Shown: positions 7,499-13,489 of the stretch, in pieces
How the letters are laid out: each line of letters opens with the position of its first letter
How positions within the stretch are numbered: position 1 is the first letter of the stretch
The notes under the pieces: model-generated
The model's input: the letters and a program-made list of their open reading frames with translations, nothing else
The model's database searches: none
Told to the model about the DNA's origin: nothing
Assembly (NCBI GenBank): GCA_017407885.1
Contig: JAFQVU010000086.1
Span: 1 to 13,489, forward strand
Direction of reading: 5' to 3'
Source: Clostridia bacterium
Lineage (GTDB): Bacteria; Bacillota_A; Clostridia; Oscillospirales; CAG-272
DNA length: 13,489 nucleotides
Made by a program: the position numbers and the translations under genes

Positions 7499-7993
7499 TC
7501 AATATTCAATGTTCCGATCAAGTCCGTGAATAAAGCCGTTGGCATCTGCCGAACAGACATCGCCGCCAATCACCTTGTTCTTGTAAACGAGGAAATTAAC
7601 ATAAACTTCCCCCTCATAATCGGGATAGTTTGTTATGCGGTATGTATAGCGCATTACATCCTTTTTGAGGTATTTGGTTAAATCAAACCCCTGTTTTTTC
7701 TGCAGCTCATTGTAGTTCTGGTACACCTTGTCAAACTCCGCAGGTATAGTTACCTCAACCTCTTCGACCGGTGCAGCATCAACCTCCCACCCGAACTGTC
7801 GAAGAAATTCAATTCTATCTTCGGCGCTTTTGATCTTATCAAACCGAATATTTTCAACCGCTTCGATAACACCGTCAGAAATCGTAGGCTTGGCAGTGGG
7901 AATAAAAACAAGCAGCGTCACAAGCGCAACAAGTGCAAGTGAAGTTACCCCGAAAAATTTTAATGTGCTCCCTCTCATGGAATATACAAACAT
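7499..7993 (-). CDS. Membrane-anchored DUF4830 domain protein
   Basis: This is a 164-aa protein with one N-terminal membrane segment (about residues 13-33) after a short cytoplasmic stretch containing an Arg, so the bulk should be extracytoplasmic. The soluble part carries the pattern I associate with DUF4830: RIEFLRQFGWEV near 62-71, VTIPAEFDKVYQNYNELQ, GFDLTKYLKK, MRYTYRITNYP, and the C-terminal VIGGDVCSADANGFIHGL. Its molecular function is unknown. The ATG at 7991-7993 is supported by AGGAGG ten bases upstream. A downstream in-frame ATG (residue 6) is possible but less well placed. A terminator at 8067-8097 lies upstream, so the gene should have its own promoter, but I see only a TATAAT (8029-8034, minus) without a properly spaced -35. 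The family assignment is from memory of the domain pattern. Confidence 0.85.
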   Translation of the reverse strand: MFVYSMRGSTLKFFGVTSLALVALVTLLVFIPTAKPTISDGVIEAVENIRFDKIKSAEDRIEFLRQFGWEVDAAPVEEVEVTIPAEFDKVYQNYNELQKKQGFDLTKYLKKDVMRYTYRITNYPDYEGEVYVNFLVYKNKVIGGDVCSADANGFIHGLDRNIEY

Positions 7994-8066
7994 CGTTATG
8001 ATTCCTCCTGTTTATTTTCTGCTGTTACATTATATTTGCGGGAATTTGTAAATATTACCTTGACAA

Positions 8067-8097
8067 CAAAAAAAGACCGCCGTATATATACGGCGGT
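8067..8097 (-). terminator. Rho-independent terminator of the DUF4430 gene
   Basis: Bases 8076-8097 form a perfect 22-bp palindrome: a nine-base-pair stem ACCGCCGTA/TACGGCGGT around TATA. Read on the minus strand it is followed by C and seven T residues (8068-8074). It separates the DUF4430 gene from the DUF4830 gene. Confidence 0.9.
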
Positions 8098-8107
8098 ACA
8101 AAAATCG

Positions 8108-8130
8108 AGGGAGAACAATCTGTTCTCCCT
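8108..8130 (-). terminator. First of two tandem hairpins after the DUF4430 gene
   Basis: A perfect 10-bp stem, AGGGAGAACA (8108-8117) with TGTTCTCCCT (8121-8130), has loop ATC and starts seven bases after the stop codon on the minus strand. Downstream on that strand comes CGATTTTTG, a short, slightly displaced T run. With the stronger hairpin at 8067-8097 it forms a tandem terminator. Confidence 0.7.
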
Positions 8131-8137
8131 TTTGAAA

Positions 8138-8569
8138 TTATTCTGCGCTGGGATCGTATGCTACATAGATATATTCGATAACATCATCTGCAGCAACAAC
8201 ATTGTCAGCAGCCGAACCGGATGGTTCTTCTCCGTTGATAGTGAAATACCATGAATAGTTGATGCCTGTAGCCTCATCTGTGTATCTCGGATAACCTGCA
8301 AACTCTTCGACTGAAGTTCCACTGCTGTTAGTGGTGTACTGGAAATCACAGCGCTCACTTGCAATAGCAATTACATCAAGAACTGTAGGATTCTTACCGG
8401 TAACTTCAATCTTTGCATCAACAATCTGTTCATTCACAGATGCATCAGCCTCAGAGGGAACGGTAATTTTAAGGGTTACAGCCGTGGTAGCAGCACCGCC
8501 GCAGGATGCCATTGTAAGAGCAAGCATCGCCACTGCAAGCGCAAGCGTCAAAATACGTGTAAATTTCAT
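8138..8569 (-). CDS. Secreted lipoprotein with DUF4430 (transcobalamin-like) domain
   Basis: This 143-aa protein begins with a lipoprotein signal peptide: MKFTR, a hydrophobic core, and MASC with the predicted lipidated Cys at residue 23 (Met at -3 is a tolerated but not ideal lipobox residue). The mature part has VTLKITVPSE at about 31-40, VLDVIAIASE, the YTNSSGTSVEEFAG-like turn (here YTTNSSGTSVEEFAG), GINYSWYFTINGEEP, and the closing DDVIEYIYVAYD. This order matches the DUF4430 fold, which is related to the C-terminal domain of transcobalamin and intrinsic factor and often occurs in ligand-binding surface proteins of Firmicutes. The ligand is unknown. The ATG at 8569 is chosen because GGAGG lies nine bases upstream (8579-8583). 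Earlier in-frame ATGs would give an N-terminus that spoils the signal peptide. The gene has a consensus promoter and tandem terminators, so it should be an independent, well expressed unit. Confidence 0.88.
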   Translation of the reverse strand: MKFTRILTLALAVAMLALTMASCGGAATTAVTLKITVPSEADASVNEQIVDAKIEVTGKNPTVLDVIAIASERCDFQYTTNSSGTSVEEFAGYPRYTDEATGINYSWYFTINGEEPSGSAADNVVAADDVIEYIYVAYDPSAE

Positions 8570-8646
8570 TTTGAATTTCCTCCATGATTTTAGTATAAGC
8601 ACACCGCGCCAAAAAGCTATTACGCGGCTCCTTTGCCTATGCGTAT

Positions 8647-8675
8647 ATTATACTATTTTATTCTAATTTTGTCAA
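8647..8675 (-). promoter_or_regulatory. Consensus SigA-type promoter of the DUF4430 lipoprotein gene
   Basis: On the minus strand a perfect -35 TTGACA (8670-8675) and a perfect -10 TATAAT (8647-8652) are separated by exactly 17 bases of AT-rich spacer. Transcription should start near 8640, giving a leader of about 70 nt before the ATG at 8569. The leader holds a short CCGCG/CGCGG pairing. Confidence 0.9.
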
Positions 8676-8704
8676 TAGAAATCACCGATTTTTTACAAGC
8701 ACCA

Positions 8705-9235
8705 TCAGTTTAAGATTATGATTCCCAAATTAAGATAAGCGGCAAAAAATAGCCATACAAGATAGATGATCATCGCCGCCGCTGCGACCTTATATATACG
8801 CGCAAAAAAGCAAATGGTAAAAAAGGTAAGTATTATCATCATAATAATAGCGCAGAACGCCGCAAAGAACGCACCTGCACCGAAGAAAAGCGGAGACCAG
8901 ATAAAATTAAATACCATCATGATGATAAAGAACAAAAGACCTTTGTACTTATTGGCATCACACGCACGCTCGCACACGCATGTAACCGCTCCCGCCGCTC
9001 CGCCGATTAATATGTATATGACCGTCCAAATTATCGGAAACAGGAATGCAGGCGGAGAAAATTTCGGCCTCTCAAGCTCTCGGTAAAGCTCAGTTGGACC
9101 GGCAACAAGCGCACTCAGCGCACCGCAAAGAAGTATTATCACCGCACCTGCTATCACACAGCGAAAATCTATGCGCGACAGCTCGGAGCGTACCGTACAT
9201 GAAATACGGCGCTTAATTTTTTTAATACCAGACAT
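8705..9235 (-). CDS. tspO: TspO/MBR family membrane protein
   Basis: This 176-aa five-TM protein of the TspO/MBR (peripheral benzodiazepine receptor) family binds porphyrins and, in some species, sterols. It has the signature residues of the family: GPTELYRELERPKFSPPAFLFPIIWTVIY split across residues ~46-74 (SPP at 60-62, Trp70), NFIWSPLFF (Asn110, Trp113) in the third helix, and YLVWLFFAAYLNLGI at about 158-172 (Trp161, Asn169). An N-terminal basic extension of about 24 residues precedes the first helix. The role is likely tetrapyrrole sensing or turnover at the cytoplasmic membrane; the exact role is not settled for bacteria. The ATG at 9235 is four bases after GAGGTGA (9240-9246). That Shine-Dalgarno lies inside the 3' arm of the hairpin that ends the upstream PBP transcript. 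No heme pathway gene is nearby. Confidence 0.93.
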   Translation of the reverse strand: MSGIKKIKRRISCTVRSELSRIDFRCVIAGAVIILLCGALSALVAGPTELYRELERPKFSPPAFLFPIIWTVIYILIGGAAGAVTCVCERACDANKYKGLLFFIIMMVFNFIWSPLFFGAGAFFAAFCAIIMMIILTFFTICFFARIYKVAAAAMIIYLVWLFFAAYLNLGIIILN

Positions 9236-9270
9236 AAAATCACCTCATACAAAATGTATGAGGTGATTTT
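9236..9270 (-). terminator. Terminator hairpin of the PBP gene that overlaps the tspO ribosome binding site
   Basis: A perfect 15-bp inverted repeat (9236-9250 and 9256-9270, spacer of five) sits 22 bases after the PBP stop on the minus strand. Its minus-strand 3' arm reads GTATGAGGTGATTTT and is followed at once by the tspO ATG. The GAGGTGA Shine-Dalgarno of tspO is thus fully paired in the folded stem. A T run exists on both sides of the stem, so it could terminate on either strand. Confidence 0.85.
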
Positions 9271-9292
9271 TAATTTAATTCATCATTCCGGA

Positions 9293-11962
9293 TTATTCGT
9301 TGCCCGATTCTGCCATAGTTTCATCGGGGGTATCCATATCCTCGTATCCGGTGTCCTCACCCATAGTATCATCGGGATCGGTAATGTCGGTATCCTCCGA
9401 ATCGGTTGTATCCGAATCCTCCGATTCCTGCTCCGAGACATGATGCTCATAGCAGTAGCTGTTGTAGAATCGTCCATTGTTTACCGCGCTATATCCGGGA
9501 TACTGACCATCCGAATAAAGTCCGATATAGAACGGAACATCACCCGTCTCGGGCATTGCAGTTCCCTCGTGAACGGCACGGTAGGTATACTGCGTATCCG
9601 TAACCTTGACATTCATCGGGAATATGCGCTCAGTTTTAATAAGTCCCACACTCTTGACATTCTCCGCAGGGCATCCGTCATGCGCAATACCGCCGGTTAC
9701 GGTATCATATTCAACCATAACATGACGGTCACAGTACTCGGTTGGGATAGTCGCCGCAGTGAAATATCCGGTTTCCGCACGGCTTCCGCGCGGATCGGCA
9801 TAGCAGGCAGTACTCATAAGCTTGCCGGAATCCTTACAGTATGTGGCGGTGATAACACCGTCCGCCGTCTCAAAGGATCTTAGCGGCTCATCGCCGTTTA
9901 TATACTTATCATGAAGCTTTGTCATGATAATATCCCATGTGACCGTACCTGGATTCCATGAAAGTGTACCGAGCGTCTGCGGTATTTCGTATCCAAACCA
10001 GATTCCGCCGACATAATACGGAGTGTATCCGATAAACCAACGGTCAACGTCACTTGAAGTAGTACCCGTCTTACCGGCACAATCCACCTTGCTCTTAAGG
10101 GATACAGATGTAGCCGTACCGCGGTTGACAACATTTTCAAGCATCTTCGTCATAATCGACGCAGTCTGTTCGCTGATAACTATATAGCTTTCAGCCTTGT
10201 TTTCGAGAAGCACCTCGCCCTCGGCATCAAGAACGCGAAGCCATGTGCGCGGCTTATTGTAAACACCGCCGTTTGCAAATATCTGGTATGCGGCTGTAAT
10301 CTCGAGATTAGTCACGCCGTAGTTCATACCGCCAAGCGCAAGCGCAGAAAGGTCTTTATCCGTAATTCCTATGCCGCCGGGAAGCTGTGCATACTCAATA
10401 AAGCTGTCCATCTGCAGTTTGTTCTTGACAAAATCAAATGCCGTATCGGGAGTTAATTCCTGGAGAATACGCACCGCAACCGTATTGACCGAACGTGTCA
10501 CGGCATCATTTACAGTCGTTAGTCCCCCATAAACCTCGGGAAGATTCTTCGGCCATGCTGACGGATTGAGCTTTTCTTCATCATCCGAAGCATAGTTGAA
10601 CATTACGGGAACATCATCATAAACACTGCCATATGTTATAAGTCCGTATTCTATTCCCGGTGCATACACAGAAAGCGGCTTTATCGACGAACCGGGAGAA
10701 CGTGTCGTTTCGGTGGCCTTATTAAGAAGCAGATTTGCTTCCTTCGCACCGCGTCCGCCAACAAGACCGAGCACGTCACCCGTGGCAGGATCAATCACCA
10801 CCGCCGACGACTGTGGCTGAACCGCATTGTTTGTTTTGGGGAAGTTTGACTCATTTGCATACACCTCTTCAAGAGTTCTCTGAACCTCTGGATCCTGGAG
10901 AGTAATTATCTGCAGACCGCCCGTATAGATGAGGTTGTACGCCATCTCAAGGTTATATCCCTTTTCCTCGCAAAGCGCATTTGCCACCTCGCGCATAACC
11001 TGGTCGGTAAACCACGAGTTCGAGGTAACGGAAGCATCCTTCGCACGTCCTTGATAGTCAAGAACAAGCTCCTTCTTGTACGCACCGTCGTACTCTTCCT
11101 GTGTGATATAACCCTGATCGAGCATTTCCCAAAGTATCTGATTGCGTCTCTCCGCCTGCTTTTCGGGATTCTGGACGGGGTCATATCTTGTCGGAGAATT
11201 TGTGATAGATGCAATAGCCGCACACTCAATCAGCGTAAGCTCCGAAACATCCTTGTTAAAATATGTGTATGCCGCCGCCTGAACTCCGTAACAGTTCTGC
11301 GAGAGATAGATATTATTGAGATACAGCTCAAGTATCTGGGTTTTGTCAAGCTGTTTTTCAAGGTTAAGCGCGCGCAGTATCTCCTGTATTTTACGCTGCG
11401 GCGTATAATCTCTGTTCTCGGTCAAATTTTTTACCGTCTGCTGTGTTATCGACGAGCCACCACCCTGCTTCTCCTCAAACGGAACAAAATAGTTGATGAT
11501 CGCGGCGCCGGTACGCCAAATATCAACTCCGCTGTGACTCCAGAATCGCTTGTCCTCTATTGCGACAAATGCATCTACAAGATCTTCCGGTATCTGTGTA
11601 TAAGGCACCCACACGCTGTTTTCCGAACCGTACAGCTGCTCGTCCTTTATCTCGATCATTGTACCAATACGGTTTTCGCGGTCGGTATAGTCCATGTAAA
11701 AGATTTTTGTCGTTTGACTCGAATTCATACGGAAGATCGCAGGATCAATCGTCGGATCGATATAGTTTTTAACATATACCGCAAATACAGTCGCAACGAT
11801 AATACCGGTGATAAAAGCGATAAGGATAACCGTGAGAAGCGCGTTAAGTATATAGGAAAATACACGGCCGACCACTTTTCCGGCGAGTTTTCCCGAAACC
11901 GCGACCTCACTTGTCCAATCGACCTTCTGTTTCGAATTCGGTTTTCTCTGATTATTGTTCAA
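9293..11962 (-). CDS. Class A penicillin-binding protein (PBP1A type)
   Basis: This 889-aa bifunctional peptidoglycan synthase polymerises lipid II and cross-links the peptides outside the membrane. It has a cytoplasmic N-terminus of about 35 residues and one TM helix at about 38-65. The GT51 glycosyltransferase domain (~100-290) carries the catalytic Glu136 in AIEDKRFWSHSG, GGGSSITQQ (167-175), RKIQEI and LELYLNNIYL. The transpeptidase domain (~385-680) has SxxK at Ser425-Lys428 (PGSSIKP), SxN at Ser491-Asn493 (SVNTVA), and KTGT at 631-634. A further region (~695-840) has four cysteines (709, 720, 744, 764). The C-terminus (~843-889) is very rich in Asp, Glu, Ser and Thr. The start is TTG at 11962, preceded by AAAGGGA at about ten bases; no in-frame ATG lies before the TM helix. 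A candidate -10 is at 12034-12039. tspO follows on the same strand. Confidence 0.95.
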   Translation of the reverse strand: MNNNQRKPNSKQKVDWTSEVAVSGKLAGKVVGRVFSYILNALLTVILIAFITGIIVATVFAVYVKNYIDPTIDPAIFRMNSSQTTKIFYMDYTDRENRIGTMIEIKDEQLYGSENSVWVPYTQIPEDLVDAFVAIEDKRFWSHSGVDIWRTGAAIINYFVPFEEKQGGGSSITQQTVKNLTENRDYTPQRKIQEILRALNLEKQLDKTQILELYLNNIYLSQNCYGVQAAAYTYFNKDVSELTLIECAAIASITNSPTRYDPVQNPEKQAERRNQILWEMLDQGYITQEEYDGAYKKELVLDYQGRAKDASVTSNSWFTDQVMREVANALCEEKGYNLEMAYNLIYTGGLQIITLQDPEVQRTLEEVYANESNFPKTNNAVQPQSSAVVIDPATGDVLGLVGGRGAKEANLLLNKATETTRSPGSSIKPLSVYAPGIEYGLITYGSVYDDVPVMFNYASDDEEKLNPSAWPKNLPEVYGGLTTVNDAVTRSVNTVAVRILQELTPDTAFDFVKNKLQMDSFIEYAQLPGGIGITDKDLSALALGGMNYGVTNLEITAAYQIFANGGVYNKPRTWLRVLDAEGEVLLENKAESYIVISEQTASIMTKMLENVVNRGTATSVSLKSKVDCAGKTGTTSSDVDRWFIGYTPYYVGGIWFGYEIPQTLGTLSWNPGTVTWDIIMTKLHDKYINGDEPLRSFETADGVITATYCKDSGKLMSTACYADPRGSRAETGYFTAATIPTEYCDRHVMVEYDTVTGGIAHDGCPAENVKSVGLIKTERIFPMNVKVTDTQYTYRAVHEGTAMPETGDVPFYIGLYSDGQYPGYSAVNNGRFYNSYCYEHHVSEQESEDSDTTDSEDTDITDPDDTMGEDTGYEDMDTPDETMAESGNE

Positions 11963-12033
11963 TTTCCGATTCCCTTTCTGAAATTAAGGTGATTTGCTTA
12001 ATTGACGTAATTCAAGCTGATTTTGTTTCCATA

Positions 12034-12039
12034 ATTATA
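12034..12039 (-). promoter_or_regulatory. Candidate -10 element for the PBP gene
   Basis: TATAAT on the minus strand lies about 72 bases before the TTG start, between the end of the DUF2975-like gene and the PBP gene. The expected -35 position (AT-rich, ATAAAA) does not resemble the consensus. No terminator separates the two genes, so cotranscription from upstream is also possible. Confidence 0.4.
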
Positions 12040-12089
12040 CCGCAATATAATTAACTTTTTATGAATTATCCTCTTACCTATTGAAAACT

Positions 12090-12773
12090 TTACACCGCTT
12101 CGATATCGGTCGAGGTCTCCGGAGCACTGTGCTCAACAAAATATTTTTCGCACACATGTCCGTAAATATAGGCAATGACGATAATCAGAAGTCCCGTCAT
12201 AATTCCCCCAAGATCAAGACCAAACGAAAACCGTATCATCTCAGGCTGTGAGACAAAGGTTTTCACAAGCAAATAATTATAAAAGCTGTTCGCTATGCGC
12301 ACAAATGTGCTGCCTACCATAACAGTAAGTCCGATGTATATGATATATCGCGGATTCTTCAGGTTGTATTCCTCGCCCTTTGAAATGTTCTTTGCAAGCT
12401 TTGACAAAAAGAGCGCGATCGGAGACAGAATACACAACACCGCCGCCAGCATCATAAGCTCGGCATAAATAACAGTCTTAATGTCCCCAAGCGACACCTC
12501 GGCATAGGCGGCATTAATACGTATACCGTTGCCTATCGTTATCGAGTAGTACTCGTTTTCGTGGACTGTCATAAACGGCGGAAGCATCATTTCTTCCACA
12601 GATGTGTTGACAAAGAGCAGTATGAGCGCGATTATTCCCAAGAGCAGCACGCCGATGATAAAAGCATAATAAAGACCTGCCAATATCGGCGATGCAAGCT
12701 TTGACGCCGCAACTATCTTACGGTAAGCGAATTTTTGTTTCGGCGCTTTGTTCTTTTTTGAAAAAATACTCAT
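12090..12773 (-). CDS. Four-TM membrane protein, DUF2975-like
   Basis: This 227-aa protein has a basic N-terminus (KKNKAPKQK) and four membrane helices at about residues 29-55, 100-122, 143-170 and 185-208. An extracytoplasmic loop of about 40 residues lies between helices 1 and 2. The segment after helix 2, LSKLAKNISKGEEYNLKNPRY (residues ~123-143), and the closing FGLDLGGIMTGLLIIVIAYIYGH resemble the DUF2975 pattern (a "K-x-G-x-x-F-x-x-x-N" linker, then a final helix). The function of that family is unknown. DUF2975 genes are commonly paired with a small XRE regulator (YozG type), but none is here. The ATG at 12773 is chosen because it ends the 133-bp leader repeat, and GGTGAT lies six bases upstream. 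The in-frame TTG at 12800 would lie inside the repeat hairpin. Upstream is the end of dnaE. Confidence 0.72.
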   Translation of the reverse strand: MSIFSKKNKAPKQKFAYRKIVAASKLASPILAGLYYAFIIGVLLLGIIALILLFVNTSVEEMMLPPFMTVHENEYYSITIGNGIRINAAYAEVSLGDIKTVIYAELMMLAAVLCILSPIALFLSKLAKNISKGEEYNLKNPRYIIYIGLTVMVGSTFVRIANSFYNYLLVKTFVSQPEMIRFSFGLDLGGIMTGLLIIVIAYIYGHVCEKYFVEHSAPETSTDIEAV

Positions 12774-12903
12774 TTTAATCACCATGTCCTTGCCAAGCAA
12801 AGACTTCCTTACTTGTCGATGTTTTTATAGTTTTCGCCCGCGAAATTGGCGGCGAAGCAGACAAAGACAAAATTTCGTTGCGTGAAAAATTTATTTTTCA
12901 CGC
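12771..12903 (-). repeat. 133-bp dispersed leader repeat, copy 2 (inverted)
   Basis: This is the reverse-orientation partner of 5240-5372 and has the same length and no gaps. It begins seven bases after the dnaE stop with hairpin GCGTGAAAAAT (12880-12890) / ATTTTTCACGC (12893-12903). It keeps the core CTTCGCCGCCAATTT, a TTTCG/CGAAA stem around CGGG, and AAGGAAG. The pre-start hairpin GTCTTTGC-TTG-GCAAGGAC is retained, with one A replaced by G so that a G-U pair remains. It ends at the ATG of the DUF2975-like gene. The frame that is open in copy 1 has a TAA here, so the element does not encode protein. The inner stem ATTTTTGTC/GACAAAAAT of copy 1 is not kept. Confidence 0.88.
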
Positions 12904-12910
12904 TAACCTC

Positions 12911-13489
12911 CTATTTTACGACTACATTCTCATCACCGAGAAGCAAACGAAGTTCGCTTACAACAAAAGCAGATGCGGCAAGCTTAATTCCCGTCATGCG
13001 CTTATATTCGGCGGTGGATTTATCATAGAAAATTACTTCCGCACTACCGTCGCAGAAAATATAGCAAAGATTCTGCGCCTTCATAAATGTGCGGTCATCT
13101 TCGCTTGTCGATTCGACACGCAGATATATTTTGCCGGGCAATCCCGTGTTCGGCACCCGATTTGTCTGCGGCACCGTCTGCCTTTGCGGAATCGCCGATT
13201 GCACCTGATTTGTCACGGCACGCGGTGCGGCTGTACGCCCTCCGCTGACGTGATATACCGGTGCTCCGGATGTCTCCACCGAATTGACAGGATCGCTATA
13301 CTGCGGTTCAGGCGCTTCACGCACCGGAGCTTGCTGAACAGGCTGTATCGCCTTGCGCTGATATCCGCTCCGTCTCATCTCCGGGACTGCGGAATCTACA
13401 CCGAAATGCTCATTATCATCTAAGCGCAGTGCTGTCTGACAGAGTATCTTCGGCTCTTCATCATCACGCAGTGACAGCTGACCGACAAT
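12911..13489 (-). CDS. dnaE: DNA polymerase III alpha subunit, C-terminal part (5' end outside window)
   Basis: The frame is open to the right edge, giving 192 visible residues; the ATG at 13378 is internal. The first part, VGQLSLRDDEEPKILCQ, is the end of the OB-fold region of DnaE. A linker of about 65-70 residues rich in Pro, Gln, Ala, Val and Thr follows. The closing domain, GKIYLRVESTSEDDRTFMKA through IFCDGSAEVIFYD and SELRLLLGDENVVVK, matches the extreme C-terminus of DnaE, which in other bacteria lies near the tau-binding and single-strand-binding parts of the replicase. The polymerase and PHP domains are outside the window. The stop is TAG at 12911-12913. The 133-bp repeat begins almost at once downstream, where many Firmicutes have pfkA. 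Confidence 0.87.
   Translation of the reverse strand: MVGQLSLRDDEEPKILCQTALRLDDNEHFGVDSAVPEMRRSGYQRKAIQPVQQAPVREAPEPQYSDPVNSVETSGAPVYHVSGGRTAAPRAVTNQVQSAIPQRQTVPQTNRVPNTGLPGKIYLRVESTSEDDRTFMKAQNLCYIFCDGSAEVIFYDKSTAEYKRMTGIKLAASAFVVSELRLLLGDENVVVK

Noticed and set aside
8029..8066. TATAAT and TTGTCA as a promoter for the DUF4830 gene
   Set aside because: On the minus strand the spacer would be 26 bases; the -10 may be real, but the pair is not supported.
8076..8097. The 22-bp perfect palindrome as an operator or attachment site
   Set aside because: Its position after a gene, with seven T residues on the minus strand, fits an intrinsic terminator.
9254..9883. Open frame of 209 codons on the plus strand
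   Set aside because: It is antisense to the PBP C-terminus, shows repetitive Gly-Ile-Arg composition, and has no support beyond openness.
11051..11992. Open frame of 313 codons on the plus strand
   Set aside because: It lies antisense to the glycosyltransferase part of the PBP gene, has unusual Arg/Leu/Ile-rich composition, and shows no family motif.
1..13489. CRISPR array, tRNA or rRNA genes, insertion sequence or phage genes
   Set aside because: Scanning by eye found no regularly spaced repeats, no tRNA T-arm pattern, no transposase or integrase motifs; the genes are mostly housekeeping or envelope genes.

Overview
The window (about 13.5 kb, mid-GC) looks like core chromosome of a Clostridia bacterium, most likely of the gut Oscillospiraceae/Ruminococcaceae kind. 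Pointers to this are SecA with a Clostridia-type insert and SEC-C tail, DUF4830, DUF4430, TspO and DUF2975-like proteins, GGAGG-type ribosome binding sites, and a fully consensus SigA-type promoter. The lineage is inferred from gene content; no rRNA or tRNA is present to test it. I see no phage, transposase, CRISPR or defence genes.

Left half, plus strand. The 3' end of glnS (glutaminyl-tRNA synthetase) is followed 17 bp later by metY (O-acetylhomoserine sulfhydrylase) and a strong terminator. A gene-poor gap of about 530 bp follows, with GC-rich, hairpin-forming blocks that look like a degenerate intergenic repeat. Next come secA with its own leader, a hairpin, and two adjacent genes for polytopic membrane proteins of unknown function (222 and 460 aa). 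These two share a membrane module, and the larger one appears to carry it twice.

Right half, minus strand, read from the right edge leftwards: the 3' end of dnaE (DNA polymerase III alpha), a four-TM DUF2975-like protein, a class A penicillin-binding protein, TspO/MBR, a DUF4430 lipoprotein, and a membrane-anchored DUF4830 protein. The two halves converge at a terminator near 7437-7483.

The most notable non-coding signal is a 133-bp element present twice in inverted orientation (5240-5372 plus, 12771-12903 minus), about 86% identical by eye with no gaps. Each copy starts with a hairpin close behind a housekeeping gene (secA or dnaE) and ends exactly on the start codon of an unrelated membrane-protein gene. 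A small hairpin just before that start codon is preserved through a G-U pair. It behaves like a mobile or dispersed leader that supplies the 5' UTR to its downstream gene. A second unusual arrangement is that the terminator hairpin after the PBP gene contains the Shine-Dalgarno of tspO and ends right at the tspO ATG.
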